DNA of 64,000 nt from Arenibacter sp. 6A1. GTDB lineage: Bacteria > Bacteroidota > Bacteroidia > Flavobacteriales > Flavobacteriaceae. Made by a program: the position numbers and the translations under genes. The stretch lies in NCBI RefSeq assembly GCF_012272855.1, contig NZ_JAAXCQ010000004.1, positions 1-64,000 of the forward strand, read 5' to 3'. Below the pieces are notes generated by a model. The model searched no databases, was not told the DNA's origin, and saw nothing but the letters and a program-made list of their open reading frames with translations. Positions 9,744 through 17,010 of the stretch are shown one piece after another (positions within the stretch are counted from its first letter, which is position 1; each line of letters opens with the position of its first letter).

Positions 9744-10381
9744 TCCTTTTGTTTTTTTCTAAAAATTAAATCCTGTTCTTCCATGGTTTGCACCACCAGT
9801 TTGACGTAACTGTCTATTGTTTTTTTTAAATCTAAAGGCTCCGTAATTTCAATGACGCCCCGCCAAATCAATTCGCGTTCCTTATCTACACAAATACAGT
9901 AGAGGGAGGTTTCCGTATGGTATAGGGTAAGCTCCTCCCCCCTTTTGCCCTTATAAAAAATATCTTGGTGTTGCATATAGTCGTCTCGAAAGGTTCCATA
10001 AAAATCGTCCAATTCGGCCAGCTTCTCGCCAAACCGCTTCTTGTCTTCAGCACTGACGACCTTGGTAAATAAAATAGCATCAAAATCCTTGTCCAATAAC
10101 TGTTGTTCTACTTGGGAGAGCTCATCTTCATTTCGTTGGCCGGAGGTAAAATCTACATCGAACAAATCTATACTCCGCATGGCTTCAATATCCCTTTTGG
10201 TAAATTCGCGCTGCATCTTTGTTTCATAGGCTATCCTTGCTTCTTCATCGTTGGTCATTCCAACAATAAGCACCTTATAGGCGGTAAATATGACGTGATC
10301 GGGGTTTTTCCAATTACTCTCTAATTGAATATTGGCACAGCCCATAAGGGATAATAAGCATAGCAGCAATATCTTTCTCAT
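9740..10381 (-). CDS. Predicted lipoprotein of unknown function
   Basis: A 213-residue protein from the start MRKILLLCLLSLMGC, which is a textbook lipoprotein signal with lipobox LMGC. An upstream ATG at 10411 would add ten residues that come from the conserved leader element, so I reject it. The mature part is alpha/beta-like with VILIVGM-type strands and acidic helices, and I do not recognise a family. It overlaps ldhA by 4 bp (ATGA), which predicts co-translation. The roughly 90-bp leader element shared with four other genes lies immediately upstream (about 10382-10475). Confidence 0.7.
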   Translation of the reverse strand: MRKILLLCLLSLMGCANIQLESNWKNPDHVIFTAYKVLIVGMTNDEEARIAYETKMQREFTKRDIEAMRSIDLFDVDFTSGQRNEDELSQVEQQLLDKDFDAILFTKVVSAEDKKRFGEKLAELDDFYGTFRDDYMQHQDIFYKGKRGEELTLYHTETSLYCICVDKERELIWRGVIEITEPLDLKKTIDSYVKLVVQTMEEQDLIFRKKQKE

Positions 10382-10475
10382 AGGCAGATATTTATTGTTG
10401 TTAACGGTCATAGGTACTTCGCATATCCTCGTTCATATATGGCAGCAGTTTTCGGTCATGCTCTTTTCATGCGTT
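10382..10475 (-). promoter_or_regulatory. Conserved 90-bp leader element, copy B
   Basis: In gene orientation it has heptamers ATGACCG at 10459-10453 and 10411-10405 (48 bp apart), then TTAACAACAATAAATA and the start codon. As an upstream ORF it begins MTENCCHI and then stops. No Crp/Fnr-type palindrome is close, so the element probably lies in a longer transcript from 10966 or beyond. Confidence 0.65.
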
Positions 10476-10531
10476 CATTTTAGGCACAAGAGGTCAATGA
10501 AGATTACTATAGCATGCGTATAAAGGGGGAG

Positions 10532-10966
10532 TTAATTTAACAGCCGTTTTTGTTTTCCTTTTTTTAATATTTTGGAGACTAGTTTAAACAACCGTTCCTT
10601 CACGGGCCTGTACTGGCACATATACTCGTCTATGGCATGAATGAGTTCCCTATGGGTTTCTATATAGGCTTTTTCCATTTTAAACTGATCGACATCGTCT
10701 ACCATTATTTCTAACTGGTTTTCATGGGCCTGTACCCTTTTCATAAGCCCTACAATCTCCTTTTCTTTATGTAAAAGCGCCGTCACGATCTCTTTGCTTT
10801 CTGCAAAAACATCTTTCTCGGTAAGTTGTACAGTATAAGAGTTGACCAAATTGTTTAGAAACAACTGTTCGTCCCTGGCGAAATTCAATTCAGAAAACCA
10901 TAGCAAAGAGGCCTCGTGCATTTCTTCTGGACTTAACCATTCCAGATATGTATACTTTTTTTTCAT
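10532..10966 (-). CDS. Small coiled-coil stress-associated protein (family member 1)
   Basis: A 144-residue, highly charged, mostly helical protein without signal peptide or membrane segment. It looks like a divergent member of a local paralogous family (also 11171-11584, 42413-42799, 52869-53267): about 130-145 residues, N-terminal aromatic-rich helix, a middle part with ESKEIVTALLHKEKEIVGLM, and a C-terminal helix ending in basic residues. I do not recognise a named domain. It carries both a Crp/Fnr-type operator (11125-11136) and the 90-bp leader element before its ATG, so it is probably induced with the USPs. Confidence 0.65.
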   Translation of the reverse strand: MKKKYTYLEWLSPEEMHEASLLWFSELNFARDEQLFLNNLVNSYTVQLTEKDVFAESKEIVTALLHKEKEIVGLMKRVQAHENQLEIMVDDVDQFKMEKAYIETHRELIHAIDEYMCQYRPVKERLFKLVSKILKKGKQKRLLN

Positions 10967-11055
10967 CTGAATATTTTTATTGATTTTTACCGGTCATAGG
11001 TAATACGTATTTCTCCTTTAATATTTGGGACCCGTTTTAGGTTATGCTCATTTCA
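10967..11055 (-). promoter_or_regulatory. Conserved 90-bp leader element, copy C
   Basis: The proximal heptamer ATGACCG is at 10997-10991 and the distal, degenerate heptamer ATAACCT at 11045-11039, again 48 bp apart. It then continues TAAAAATCAATAA to the start codon. The operator at 11125-11136 would place the transcription start upstream of it, so the element is predicted to be part of the mRNA. Confidence 0.65.
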
Positions 11056-11124
11056 TGGTCCCTTAGGATATAAGTGTTACTTATTAATGCCATACAATTT
11101 AAGATAGCCCTAGGGGGAAAAAAA

Positions 11125-11136
11125 TGATATATATCA
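11125..11136 (-). promoter_or_regulatory. Crp/Fnr-type operator TGATATATATCA
   Basis: Exact match to TGAY-N4-RTCA, 158 bp before the ATG of the coiled-coil gene at 10966. The -7 box at the 23-nt spacing (11101-11094, TAAATTGT) is weak. Confidence 0.6.
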
Positions 11137-11170
11137 GGTATGGAATTATTTAGTACGGGGCAGCAGTTGC

Positions 11171-11584
11171 CTAGGGGTTTTTAAACACCTTTCCGGTATA
11201 GAGCAGCACCTCGTATTTTAAGAGTCGAAAGTCTTCTAAACACATGGTAATTTCGGCTTTTAAGCGATCGTGTTTTTGATAATACCGCAAGCCTATCTTA
11301 TCGCAGGAGGTTGATATGATATTGCCTATTTTATTTTCGTATCGCGAAATTCCGCTTCTAACCCTTGTTTTATAAGAACTTACCTTTTTTAATTGTTTTA
11401 GAAAGCCGTAAATTTTTTCGTAGTGTGTAGGTGTATTGCGCACAAATACGTTGGAATGCAGTAATCTGTCCAAAAAAACAACCTCTTCTTCCATAGCCTG
11501 AAGCTTGGATTTCCATTGTTGTAAATCCCAGTGCCAAGCCTCTAGTATTTCGTTGTAGTCGGAAGTAGTTGGACCGTTTTCCAT
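11171..11584 (-). CDS. Small coiled-coil stress-associated protein (family member 2)
   Basis: A 137-residue charged helical protein. The signature is W-x5-L-x-A-x-E-x3-FL-x2-LLHSNVF near residues 24-50 (QWKSKLQAMEEEVVFLDRLL). It matches LWKSLVGYMEKEAVFLGSLL in the 52869-53267 protein and QWKKELDHWEEELYSLEHRL in the 42413-42799 protein. No signal peptide or membrane segment is present. A near-consensus operator (11643-11654) with a correctly spaced -7 box precedes it. Function is unknown. The four operator-linked copies suggest a stress role. Confidence 0.65.
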   Translation of the reverse strand: MENGPTTSDYNEILEAWHWDLQQWKSKLQAMEEEVVFLDRLLHSNVFVRNTPTHYEKIYGFLKQLKKVSSYKTRVRSGISRYENKIGNIISTSCDKIGLRYYQKHDRLKAEITMCLEDFRLLKYEVLLYTGKVFKNP

Positions 11585-11642
11585 GACGAGCTGTGCTTAA
11601 GGTTATACCTATAAAATTAAGGCCTTGAATCATTATTTCCAA

Positions 11643-11654
11643 TGAAAAGAGTCA
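11643..11654 (-). promoter_or_regulatory. Near-match Crp/Fnr-type operator TGAAAAGAGTCA
   Basis: Deviates from TGAY-N4-RTCA only at position 4 (A for Y). The -7 box TAATTTTA lies at 11619-11612, after exactly 23 nt. It is 58 bp upstream of the ATG at 11584. Confidence 0.6.
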
Positions 11655-11887
11655 TAACTTTATCTTAAAATATTGATTTTCAACAACCTATTTTATTTAT
11701 AGTATCCGATTTGATTTATAAAAACACCTTTATATTTTGGTTTTGAAGCGGATATTAATGTAGCAATTGGTTAATGTAGCCATGTACCAATGGGGATTGT
11801 GGTAACTGAGGAGCTTATTGCCTTTTAATGTAACAATTAGGCTAGGGGAATTTGAAATTAAATCAATGTAACAATGAATCAATGTAA

Positions 11888-11925
11888 CAATGTAACAATG
11901 TAACAATGTAACAATTGGGATTGTG
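11888..11925. repeat. TGTAACAA short tandem repeat
   Basis: About four head-to-tail copies of the 9-nt unit AATGTAACA within a larger TAACAATG-rich tract (11750-12200). Related tracts lie at 1-200, 7890-7990 and 15880-16090. Confidence 0.7.
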
Positions 11926-12208
11926 GTAACTGAGGGGCTGATAGCCATTTAATGTAGCAATGTGAAAATGTACCAATTGATTAATGTAACAATTGAGATT
12001 GTGGTAACTGAGGGGCTGATAGCTTTTTAATGTAACAATTAGGTTGGGGAATTTGAAAATTAGGGAATTTGAAAATTGGATTGGATCTTAACTGTGTAGC
12101 TTAGGGTTCTTAATGTAGCAATTTGTTAATGTAACAATGTATTAATGGGGATTGAGGTAACTGAGAGGCCGATAACTGTTTAATGAAATAATTTGAAAAT
12201 TGGTTAAA

Positions 12209-12705
12209 GGAGAAATGAACTTAGTGTTGCAAGATTCCGGTTCTCGATACTATTTTCCTTGCTATGCTACGGAAAATCACTCGAACTGACGTAATATTTT
12301 CTTATGATGATTCTATTATACAATACGGCCTCACAACATCATAACTAACTGTATACAAGTTGTTTTACGATTTATTTTCTCCGCTCACTTCAGCGACATC
12401 CCTTCCAAAGTCGTCTCTCCGAGGGGTCCGCTTTCAGGACGACGAAGGAGTCTCATCAAGATGGTTCTTTCGTCTTTTTTAAGGACGATTTTCTTACTCT
12501 TGCCGGTACGAGCGTGACCCTCGCACTAGCGGTTAATTCCTTTTTTTGATTAATTAATGGTGGAATTATCGGAATTGACCTATCCAACGGATTCGGTCCT
12601 ATTGCTAATTGAATTAGTCCCTTTTAAGACATAGAATGAGTCAGCGCTAATCAGGGACGTATAGCCTCATGACAAGACAACTCCTCAATTTTTTAATTGA
12701 TAATT
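12209..12705. repeat. About 500-bp dispersed repeat, copy 2
   Basis: Second copy of 7993-8513, in the same orientation. It has one fewer GGAGTCCTTTTTCAGGACGA unit. Confidence 0.85.
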
Positions 12706-12721
12706 GTTAACTGCTTATTGT

Positions 12722-13010
12722 AAATTGAAATGGCTCCTCGTTATAAATGCAAATCGTTGCATTTCTATTTCGGCCCTCTCTTTTTTCTATTCTCTATTTT
12801 CTCTTTGATAATTACTAACTGCTTATTGTTCATTGAAATGGCCCCTCGCTGCAAATGCAAGTCGTTGCATTTCCATTTCGGCCCTCTTTTTTTTCTATTC
12901 TCTATTTTCTCATTGATAATTGTTTACTGCTTATTGTTCATTGAAATGGCCCCTCGCTGCAAATGCAAGTCGTTGCATTTTTCGCTCGGTCCTCTCTTTT
13001 TTCCATTTTT
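12722..13010. repeat. Tandem 108-bp repeat, three copies
   Basis: Three units starting at about 12722, 12830 and 12938. Each has GAAATGGC(T/C)CCTCG, then a hairpin AAATGCAA-N4-TTGCATTT and a pyrimidine-rich tail. The period is a multiple of three, so one frame stays open. The unit is also dispersed singly at about 8525, 8640, 16500, 27870, 31665, 31880, 32010 and 35255. Confidence 0.8.
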
Positions 13011-13040
13011 TATTGTTTATTCTTTTCAAAAAACTGCCTT

Positions 13041-13889
13041 TTAGCATTTTCCACAGAGCAGCTGTACTTCTTTTAGGATTTTTTTCTTCCTTGCAACGGA
13101 AACCCCAAGATGGTCTAACAGAAACTTATCCTCCATCAGTTGTCGGCATAGCACCAAATCGCGACTGAGCAAAAATTGCTTTTCCCTATTCGAGAGCAGG
13201 GTCGATACGGTGATGGGGTACAGTCCAAGACGGTCTATCCTATCTTTTAAACCATCGCCCTTGGGATAATCCCAACTCAATAAATAGAGTCCGACACATT
13301 TCCCGTAGCTGATAGCATCTTCCGTAAATCGGGTATTGGTCACCACCCAGCCCATTTTTAAAGGCTTATGGGATTCTTTTTTAGTTTTCCAATGTCCTTT
13401 GACATCTAGGAAGCGCGACTGGATATAAAGTGGAATCTTCACATTGCAATTCCGCCCTTCTTGTCCGTGAAACTTGCATTCGATTAGGTTGAGTTCCCCG
13501 TTTTTTTCGGCAAGCACATCTATTTCATGGGTTACACAAACCCCTTGCATGATAGACCCTATGGTCACCGTATAGCCCGAATATTTTAAGATATCGCCCA
13601 CGAATCGTTCGAAAGGAAAACCGGTAGGCCCCAATTCGTATATTGCTTTTTTTAGTTTATAACGGGAAGCGAAGACCGATTCTTTGCTCTTTAAAATGGC
13701 GAATGCCCTATTGTAAATTTCGGCCGTGGTAATGCCCTCGTACAACTCATCAAAAACGCGGTCTACTATCTGGTTGATCAAGGCTTCATCGGCACCACTG
13801 TTTTTTAAAGAATTATGTAAGTTCTCCAATGAAAAACTAGCTTTTTCCCCGGAAGCAGTAATCACTTTTATATTCGTTTCTTTCAGCAT
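13041..13889 (-). CDS. ATP-cone domain fused to Mrr-like restriction endonuclease
   Basis: A 282-residue protein. Residues about 5-90 form an ATP-cone (VITASGEKASFSLENL, then ITTAEIYNRAFAIL), the nucleotide-sensing module known from ribonucleotide reductase and NrdR. Residues about 95-200 have the PD-(D/E)xK layout of Mrr/type IV nucleases: FERFVGDILKYSGY, the acidic D in THEIDVLAE, and the E-x-K motif in LIECKFHG. The C-terminal 80 residues are helical and basic. The fusion suggests nucleotide-gated DNA cleavage, but no methylase is nearby. It is the downstream neighbour of degenerate coding DNA (13883-14414). Confidence 0.8.
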   Translation of the reverse strand: MLKETNIKVITASGEKASFSLENLHNSLKNSGADEALINQIVDRVFDELYEGITTAEIYNRAFAILKSKESVFASRYKLKKAIYELGPTGFPFERFVGDILKYSGYTVTIGSIMQGVCVTHEIDVLAEKNGELNLIECKFHGQEGRNCNVKIPLYIQSRFLDVKGHWKTKKESHKPLKMGWVVTNTRFTEDAISYGKCVGLYLLSWDYPKGDGLKDRIDRLGLYPITVSTLLSNREKQFLLSRDLVLCRQLMEDKFLLDHLGVSVARKKKILKEVQLLCGKC

Positions 13890-14005
13890 CTTTTTGAATT
13901 TATTTTTATATCCATTTCCTGGATTTTCAATAATTGAAGGGTTGCCGAAGCCAAGTGTACTTTACCCTTTATTTGGATGATGGCCCTTTCTATGGTCACG
14001 AACAA
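13883..14005 (-). pseudogene. Coding-like remnant upstream of the ATP-cone gene
   Basis: From a TTG at 14005-14003 the minus strand reads about 40 codons (LFVTIERAIIQIKGKVHLAS, then ATLQLLKIQEMDI) and ends by overlapping the ATG of the ATP-cone gene. The frame has protein-like composition, but an upstream stop and no ATG. It may be the tail of the broken gene at 14069-14414 or a tiny TTG-start gene. I do not recognise it. Confidence 0.3.
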
Positions 14006-14068
14006 TTGATCCTGGACTTTCAGCTGAGCTTATAATCGTTTATATACCCTAGGTTCAGAGAAATCCAA

Positions 14069-14414
14069 TTAGCTGTGAGTCGCACTGCAATAGTAGAATC
14101 TATCTAAGGTCGCCTTTTCGATATAGTAACTCATTACCATTTCTTCCTGTTTCAATTTTATGCCTTTCCTATAGTCGGCCAAAACTTTCTTAGGTCTTTC
14201 CATGCCAATTGTATTGGCCACGAGCAGGTCGGAGCCATAGGCAAAAAGAATATTGAGCTTGTCCCAGATAAAGGAAAATCCATTGAGTGATTTTTATAGC
14301 TCCCTTAAAAACAAAGGCATTTCTGATTTTCACGATGCGCCCCGAATCATTATCACAGCCGGCCCACACCCCCTTTTCCATAATAGTGGTGTACATAGTT
14401 AGGAGGTCCTGCAT
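14069..14414 (-). pseudogene. Frameshifted gene fragment, family unknown
   Basis: The minus strand first reads MQDLLTMYTTIMEKGVWAGC...FVFKGAIKIT. It then loses frame near 14290, and a second frame continues SLNGFSFIWDKLNILFAYGS...MERPKKVLADYRKG up to a TAA at 14069. Both halves have normal coding composition and join end to end, so one indel in a real gene is likely. The fragment begins 7 bp after the stop of the baeRF-like gene with no clear ribosome-binding site, which suggests a truncated N-terminus as well. I cannot assign a family. Confidence 0.45.
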
Positions 14415-14420
14415 GTACTA

Positions 14421-14825
14421 CTATTTTTTAAAAAAATCTTTTACCCATGCTTTTACTTGGTTTTCTGTCATACTATCTGCCTTGGCCACGGTTTTTATTT
14501 TTTTTCCCAGTGCCTTATGGTTTTCTAACACCTCCGCATTAAATTTTTCATTGGTATCTGCGGGTCCAAAAATAGCTACGGCATCGGCATCTTCTATGGC
14601 CTTGGCCAAGTTGCCGAAGTAGTTTTTTAATTGGTGTTTTTCGCGTTCCAGGTACTTACTGTCCTGCACCACATCTTGTGGCCCCCATCTGGTTTTGGAC
14701 CGTGATCCGCCCGAGGGGTGAAAGTCCTCTACCTCCGAGAACAGGGTAGTAAAGGTTTCCCCATCTTGGGAGAGGGTTACAATATGTGCTTTTTGTTTAT
14801 CGATCCAGACTCCTACATTTTTCAT
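14421..14825 (-). CDS. baeRF/eRF1 domain-2-like protein
   Basis: A 134-residue cytoplasmic protein beginning VGVWIDKQKAHIVTL and containing a DAVAIFGPADTNEKF strand-loop-helix. This is the pattern of the bacterial archaeo-eukaryotic release factor-like (baeRF) and host-attachment families, which share the eRF1 domain-2 fold. The GGQ loop of true release factors is not seen. These proteins may act at ribosomes or RNA, but the role here is unknown. It follows a USP gene by 103 bp, and that gap is filled by the 90-bp leader element. Co-transcription from the operator at 15833 is likely. Confidence 0.6.
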   Translation of the reverse strand: MKNVGVWIDKQKAHIVTLSQDGETFTTLFSEVEDFHPSGGSRSKTRWGPQDVVQDSKYLEREKHQLKNYFGNLAKAIEDADAVAIFGPADTNEKFNAEVLENHKALGKKIKTVAKADSMTENQVKAWVKDFFKK

Positions 14826-14920
14826 AAGTGTTTTATTTATTGTTTTTATTAATGGTCATATGTAATTCGCATATCTATATTCCTATTTGCGACTAGCTTT
14901 CGGTGCTGCTCATTTCATAC
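14826..14920 (-). promoter_or_regulatory. Conserved 90-bp leader element, copy A
   Basis: The proximal heptamer ATGACCA is at 14859-14853 and the distal degenerate heptamer AGCACCG at 14907-14901, 48 bp apart. An AAACAATAAATA tract leads to the start codon. It lies between the USP stop and the baeRF start, so it would be intercistronic in a USP-baeRF mRNA. Confidence 0.65.
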
Positions 14921-14928
14921 TTTATATA

Positions 14929-15780
14929 TTAAGATTTATCATTTAGGACCAGGACAGGGATTTGGGAGTCGTTTCCAATTTCCTTTACCAAGGGGTGGGA
15001 AAATAACATCCCAAAAAACCGGTGTCTTTTATTGATAAAGGCTATCATATCGGACCCCCTACTTTCAATAAAGGAATAAATCCCTTCTTTTACCTTGGTC
15101 CCTGTTAAAACGTGTTCACTGTATTCCGTACCCGCTAAGATTGCCTCCAACAACTCCTTATTATTTTCTTGCGCAAAGGTCAGATGCTCTTCTTCCTCTA
15201 TATGGAGCACCCGAATAGGGGTTTTATACATTTGCGCCAGTTCTAGTAGATGTACCATTTCGCGGCGTTTGTAAACAGTTTTATAATCTGTAGGAAATAC
15301 TATTTCTCTAGGGGGTCCAAATAAAAAGTCGTCTGGAACGGCCAAGACGGGGCATTCGGATATTTTCTCCATCACTTGGACGGTATTGGTCCCAAAAACA
15401 ACCGACCTAGAGGCTGTAGCCCCCTTGGTCCCCATGATCACTAATTCGATATCTTTCTTACCTATGACCTCCCTGATCGCTTCTATAAGGGAATTAAAGG
15501 TCGATATGGTATGAAATTGATGCTTTGGGTTTACGACATGTAGTCCCACTATAGTCAATAGTTTTTTTAAACCATCGGCAGATTTTTTCTTGGCGGCCTC
15601 ATAGGAGGGCTCCCCAGGTTCGGGCACCATCATCTTATTGTCCAAAGAAAAAACATCGGAATGGAAAGTGTTCAGAAAATAAAACTCACAATTTTTATTT
15701 TTATACAGATCCAAGGCATACCGAATGGCATTCAAGGCATTTTTAGAAAAATCTGTGGGTATTAAAATTCTCTTGTCCAT
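14929..15780 (-). CDS. Universal stress protein, two UspA domains (USP 1)
   Basis: A 283-residue tandem UspA protein. Domain 1 starts RILIPTDFSKNALNAI and has the ATP-binding signature G-2x-G-9x-G-T at residues 117-131 (MGTKGATASRSVVFGT), so it probably binds ATP. Domain 2 (about 150-283) has the IVFPTDYKTVY strand but lacks the glycine signature. Two-domain ATP-binding USPs control growth arrest in mycobacteria. An operator with an ideal -7 box is 52 bp upstream, and the baeRF-like gene follows. Confidence 0.9.
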   Translation of the reverse strand: MDKRILIPTDFSKNALNAIRYALDLYKNKNCEFYFLNTFHSDVFSLDNKMMVPEPGEPSYEAAKKKSADGLKKLLTIVGLHVVNPKHQFHTISTFNSLIEAIREVIGKKDIELVIMGTKGATASRSVVFGTNTVQVMEKISECPVLAVPDDFLFGPPREIVFPTDYKTVYKRREMVHLLELAQMYKTPIRVLHIEEEEHLTFAQENNKELLEAILAGTEYSEHVLTGTKVKEGIYSFIESRGSDMIAFINKRHRFFGMLFSHPLVKEIGNDSQIPVLVLNDKS

Positions 15781-15832
15781 GATTAGTTTTTTTTATAGAA
15801 CTAAAACTAACAACTATTGCAATAAAATACCA

Positions 15833-15844
15833 TGACAATTATCA
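15833..15844 (-). promoter_or_regulatory. Crp/Fnr-type operator TGACAATTATCA
   Basis: Exact consensus, 52 bp before the ATG of USP 1. The -7 box TAGTTTTA is at 15809-15802 after exactly 23 nt, which is class II geometry. Confidence 0.75.
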
Positions 15845-16144
15845 GTGCAGCAAGGTGGAAATTTGAAAATGGAATTAATGTAACAATTAGTCAATGTGAA
15901 AATGTAACAATTGGTTAATTGGGATTGAGGTAACTGAGAGGCTTATGGCCATTTAATGTAGAATTGAAATAATTTGAAATTAGGGAATTTGAAAATTAAA
16001 TCAATGTAACAATGAGGTAATGTAACAATGTACTAATTGGGATTGAGGTAACTGAGGAGCTGATGGTCTTTTAATGAGTCAATGTTGCCCTGTAACGATA
16101 AATTAAACCGCGTAGGGACGTCAAATTAAAAATGGATGGCACAA

Positions 16145-16275
16145 GCTCCGAAAGAGCGACATATTAATAGGGGTTCATTTCAGAACAATCCTAGCCCCAG
16201 CGGGGCGGAATATTAATAGAAAGCGTAACAATTACACATAATCTGCCCCCTATCGGGGCGATATATCATTAGCCT
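16145..16275. repeat. Cluster of three small hairpin repeats
   Basis: Units AGCTCCGAAAGAGCG, CCCCAGCGGGGCGG and CCCCCTATCGGGGCGA, each followed by (A/T)ATATTAATAG or ATATATCATTAG. Hairpin-plus-ATATTAAT units of this type are dispersed in Bacteroidota genomes. Confidence 0.6.
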
Positions 16276-16344
16276 GTCAACCTATTAATGGGATCGGGAT
16301 GAATAGGGGAATTATCGGAGTTGACCTTATCAACGGATTCGTTC

Positions 16345-16373
16345 GTAGAGACGCCCAATTTGGGCGTCTCTAC
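16345..16373. repeat. Perfect 29-nt palindrome
   Basis: GTAGAGACGCCCAA and its reverse complement TTGGGCGTCTCTAC around a single T. Palindromes of the GTAGAGACGC type are common as miniature repeats. No U-run follows, so I do not call a terminator. Confidence 0.75.
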
Positions 16374-16726
16374 CGTGGAAATCTGTCGGATCTTTTGGCA
16401 TTTCTCCCATCAATCCTGTCATAGGTTTTATTAATAATAATAATGACAAAATGTACATGATTTAGCCGTAGTACATATGCATCCAAGGCCAACGCGCCGG
16501 CTGGCTCCTCGCAGTAAATGCAAGTCGTTGCATTTTTCGTTCGGTCCTAAACGAAAATTAAAATAGGCCGGGGGCTTTTGATTTTAACCAATTGAGAGAA
16601 ATAGTATCTTTTATTGTAGCAAAAAGTCATACTGGCCGTTAGTCCCTCGGTTTAGATGGGGAGGTACTGATTACTCTTTTTAGCTGCGATGGCTTAAAAA
16701 CTAGTCCCTAAAGTTAAATCATATGG

Positions 16727-16760
16727 ATTCCCCCTTTAGAAGGGGGAGTAAGGGGGATGT
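16727..16760. repeat. C5/G5 hairpin repeat
   Basis: Same unit as 993-1027, here GATTCCCCCTTTAGAAGGGG followed by GAGTAAGGGGGATG. Confidence 0.75.
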
Positions 16761-16903
16761 GGGGATGATGTAACTAGCAATCAGTTTCATGAAATACTAT
16801 AGAATTCCATAAAACGAATCCGTAGTTCTTTTTTCTGTTTACTGATTACTCTCTTTTCTCTTCTCTCTTTTCTTTTCTCTAATTGTTTACTGTTAATTGA
16901 ATC

Positions 16904-16994
16904 CCGCGTTAGGGATTGCAGCGGCATCCTTTTTTGGGCGGCCGGGCCGGCAAAAAAAGATACAGCGGAAAGAGCGACCCGTAGGGGAACGCCC
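16904..16994. repeat. GCGTTAG...GGGAACGCCC repeat, copy 2
   Basis: Copy of 2861-2953. It ends 16 bp from the stop codon of USP 2, so it may form part of that gene's 3' untranslated region. Confidence 0.75.
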
Positions 16995-17010
16995 AAAACA
17001 AAAGGATCAT

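Larger units (their letters stand above)
11655..13040. other. Gene-free repeat region
   Basis: About 1.4 kb of repeats: (TG)TAACAATG-rich DNA (11750-12200), copy 2 of the 500-bp block (12209-12705), and three tandem 108-bp units (12722-13010). Open frames here follow the repeat period and look spurious. Confidence 0.75.
15845..17010. other. Gene-free repeat region between USP genes
   Basis: TAACAATG-type repeats (15880-16090), a cluster of three GC-hairpins (16145-16275), a perfect 29-nt palindrome (16345-16373), an AAATGCAAGTCGTTGCATTT unit (about 16515), a C5/G5 hairpin (16727-16760) and the GCGTTAG repeat (16904-16994). No gene is supported. Confidence 0.75.

Noticed and set aside
10382-10411. 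Longer start (MTVNNNKYLP) for the lipoprotein at 9740
   Set aside because: Those codons belong to the conserved leader element shared by unrelated genes, and the lipoprotein signal starts cleanly at 10381.
11730-11948. Minus-strand frame with VTLLHCYIVTLIHCYI repeats
   Set aside because: It is a translation of the TAACAATG microsatellite.
12730-13044. 104-codon plus-strand open frame with three 36-residue repeats (MAPRYKCKSLHF-like)
   Set aside because: The frame exists only because the 108-bp tandem repeat has a length divisible by three. The same unit occurs singly elsewhere with other frames, and there is no promoter or homologous look.
16345-16373. Perfect palindrome as a rho-independent terminator
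   Set aside because: No T-run follows on either strand, and it is far from any stop codon.
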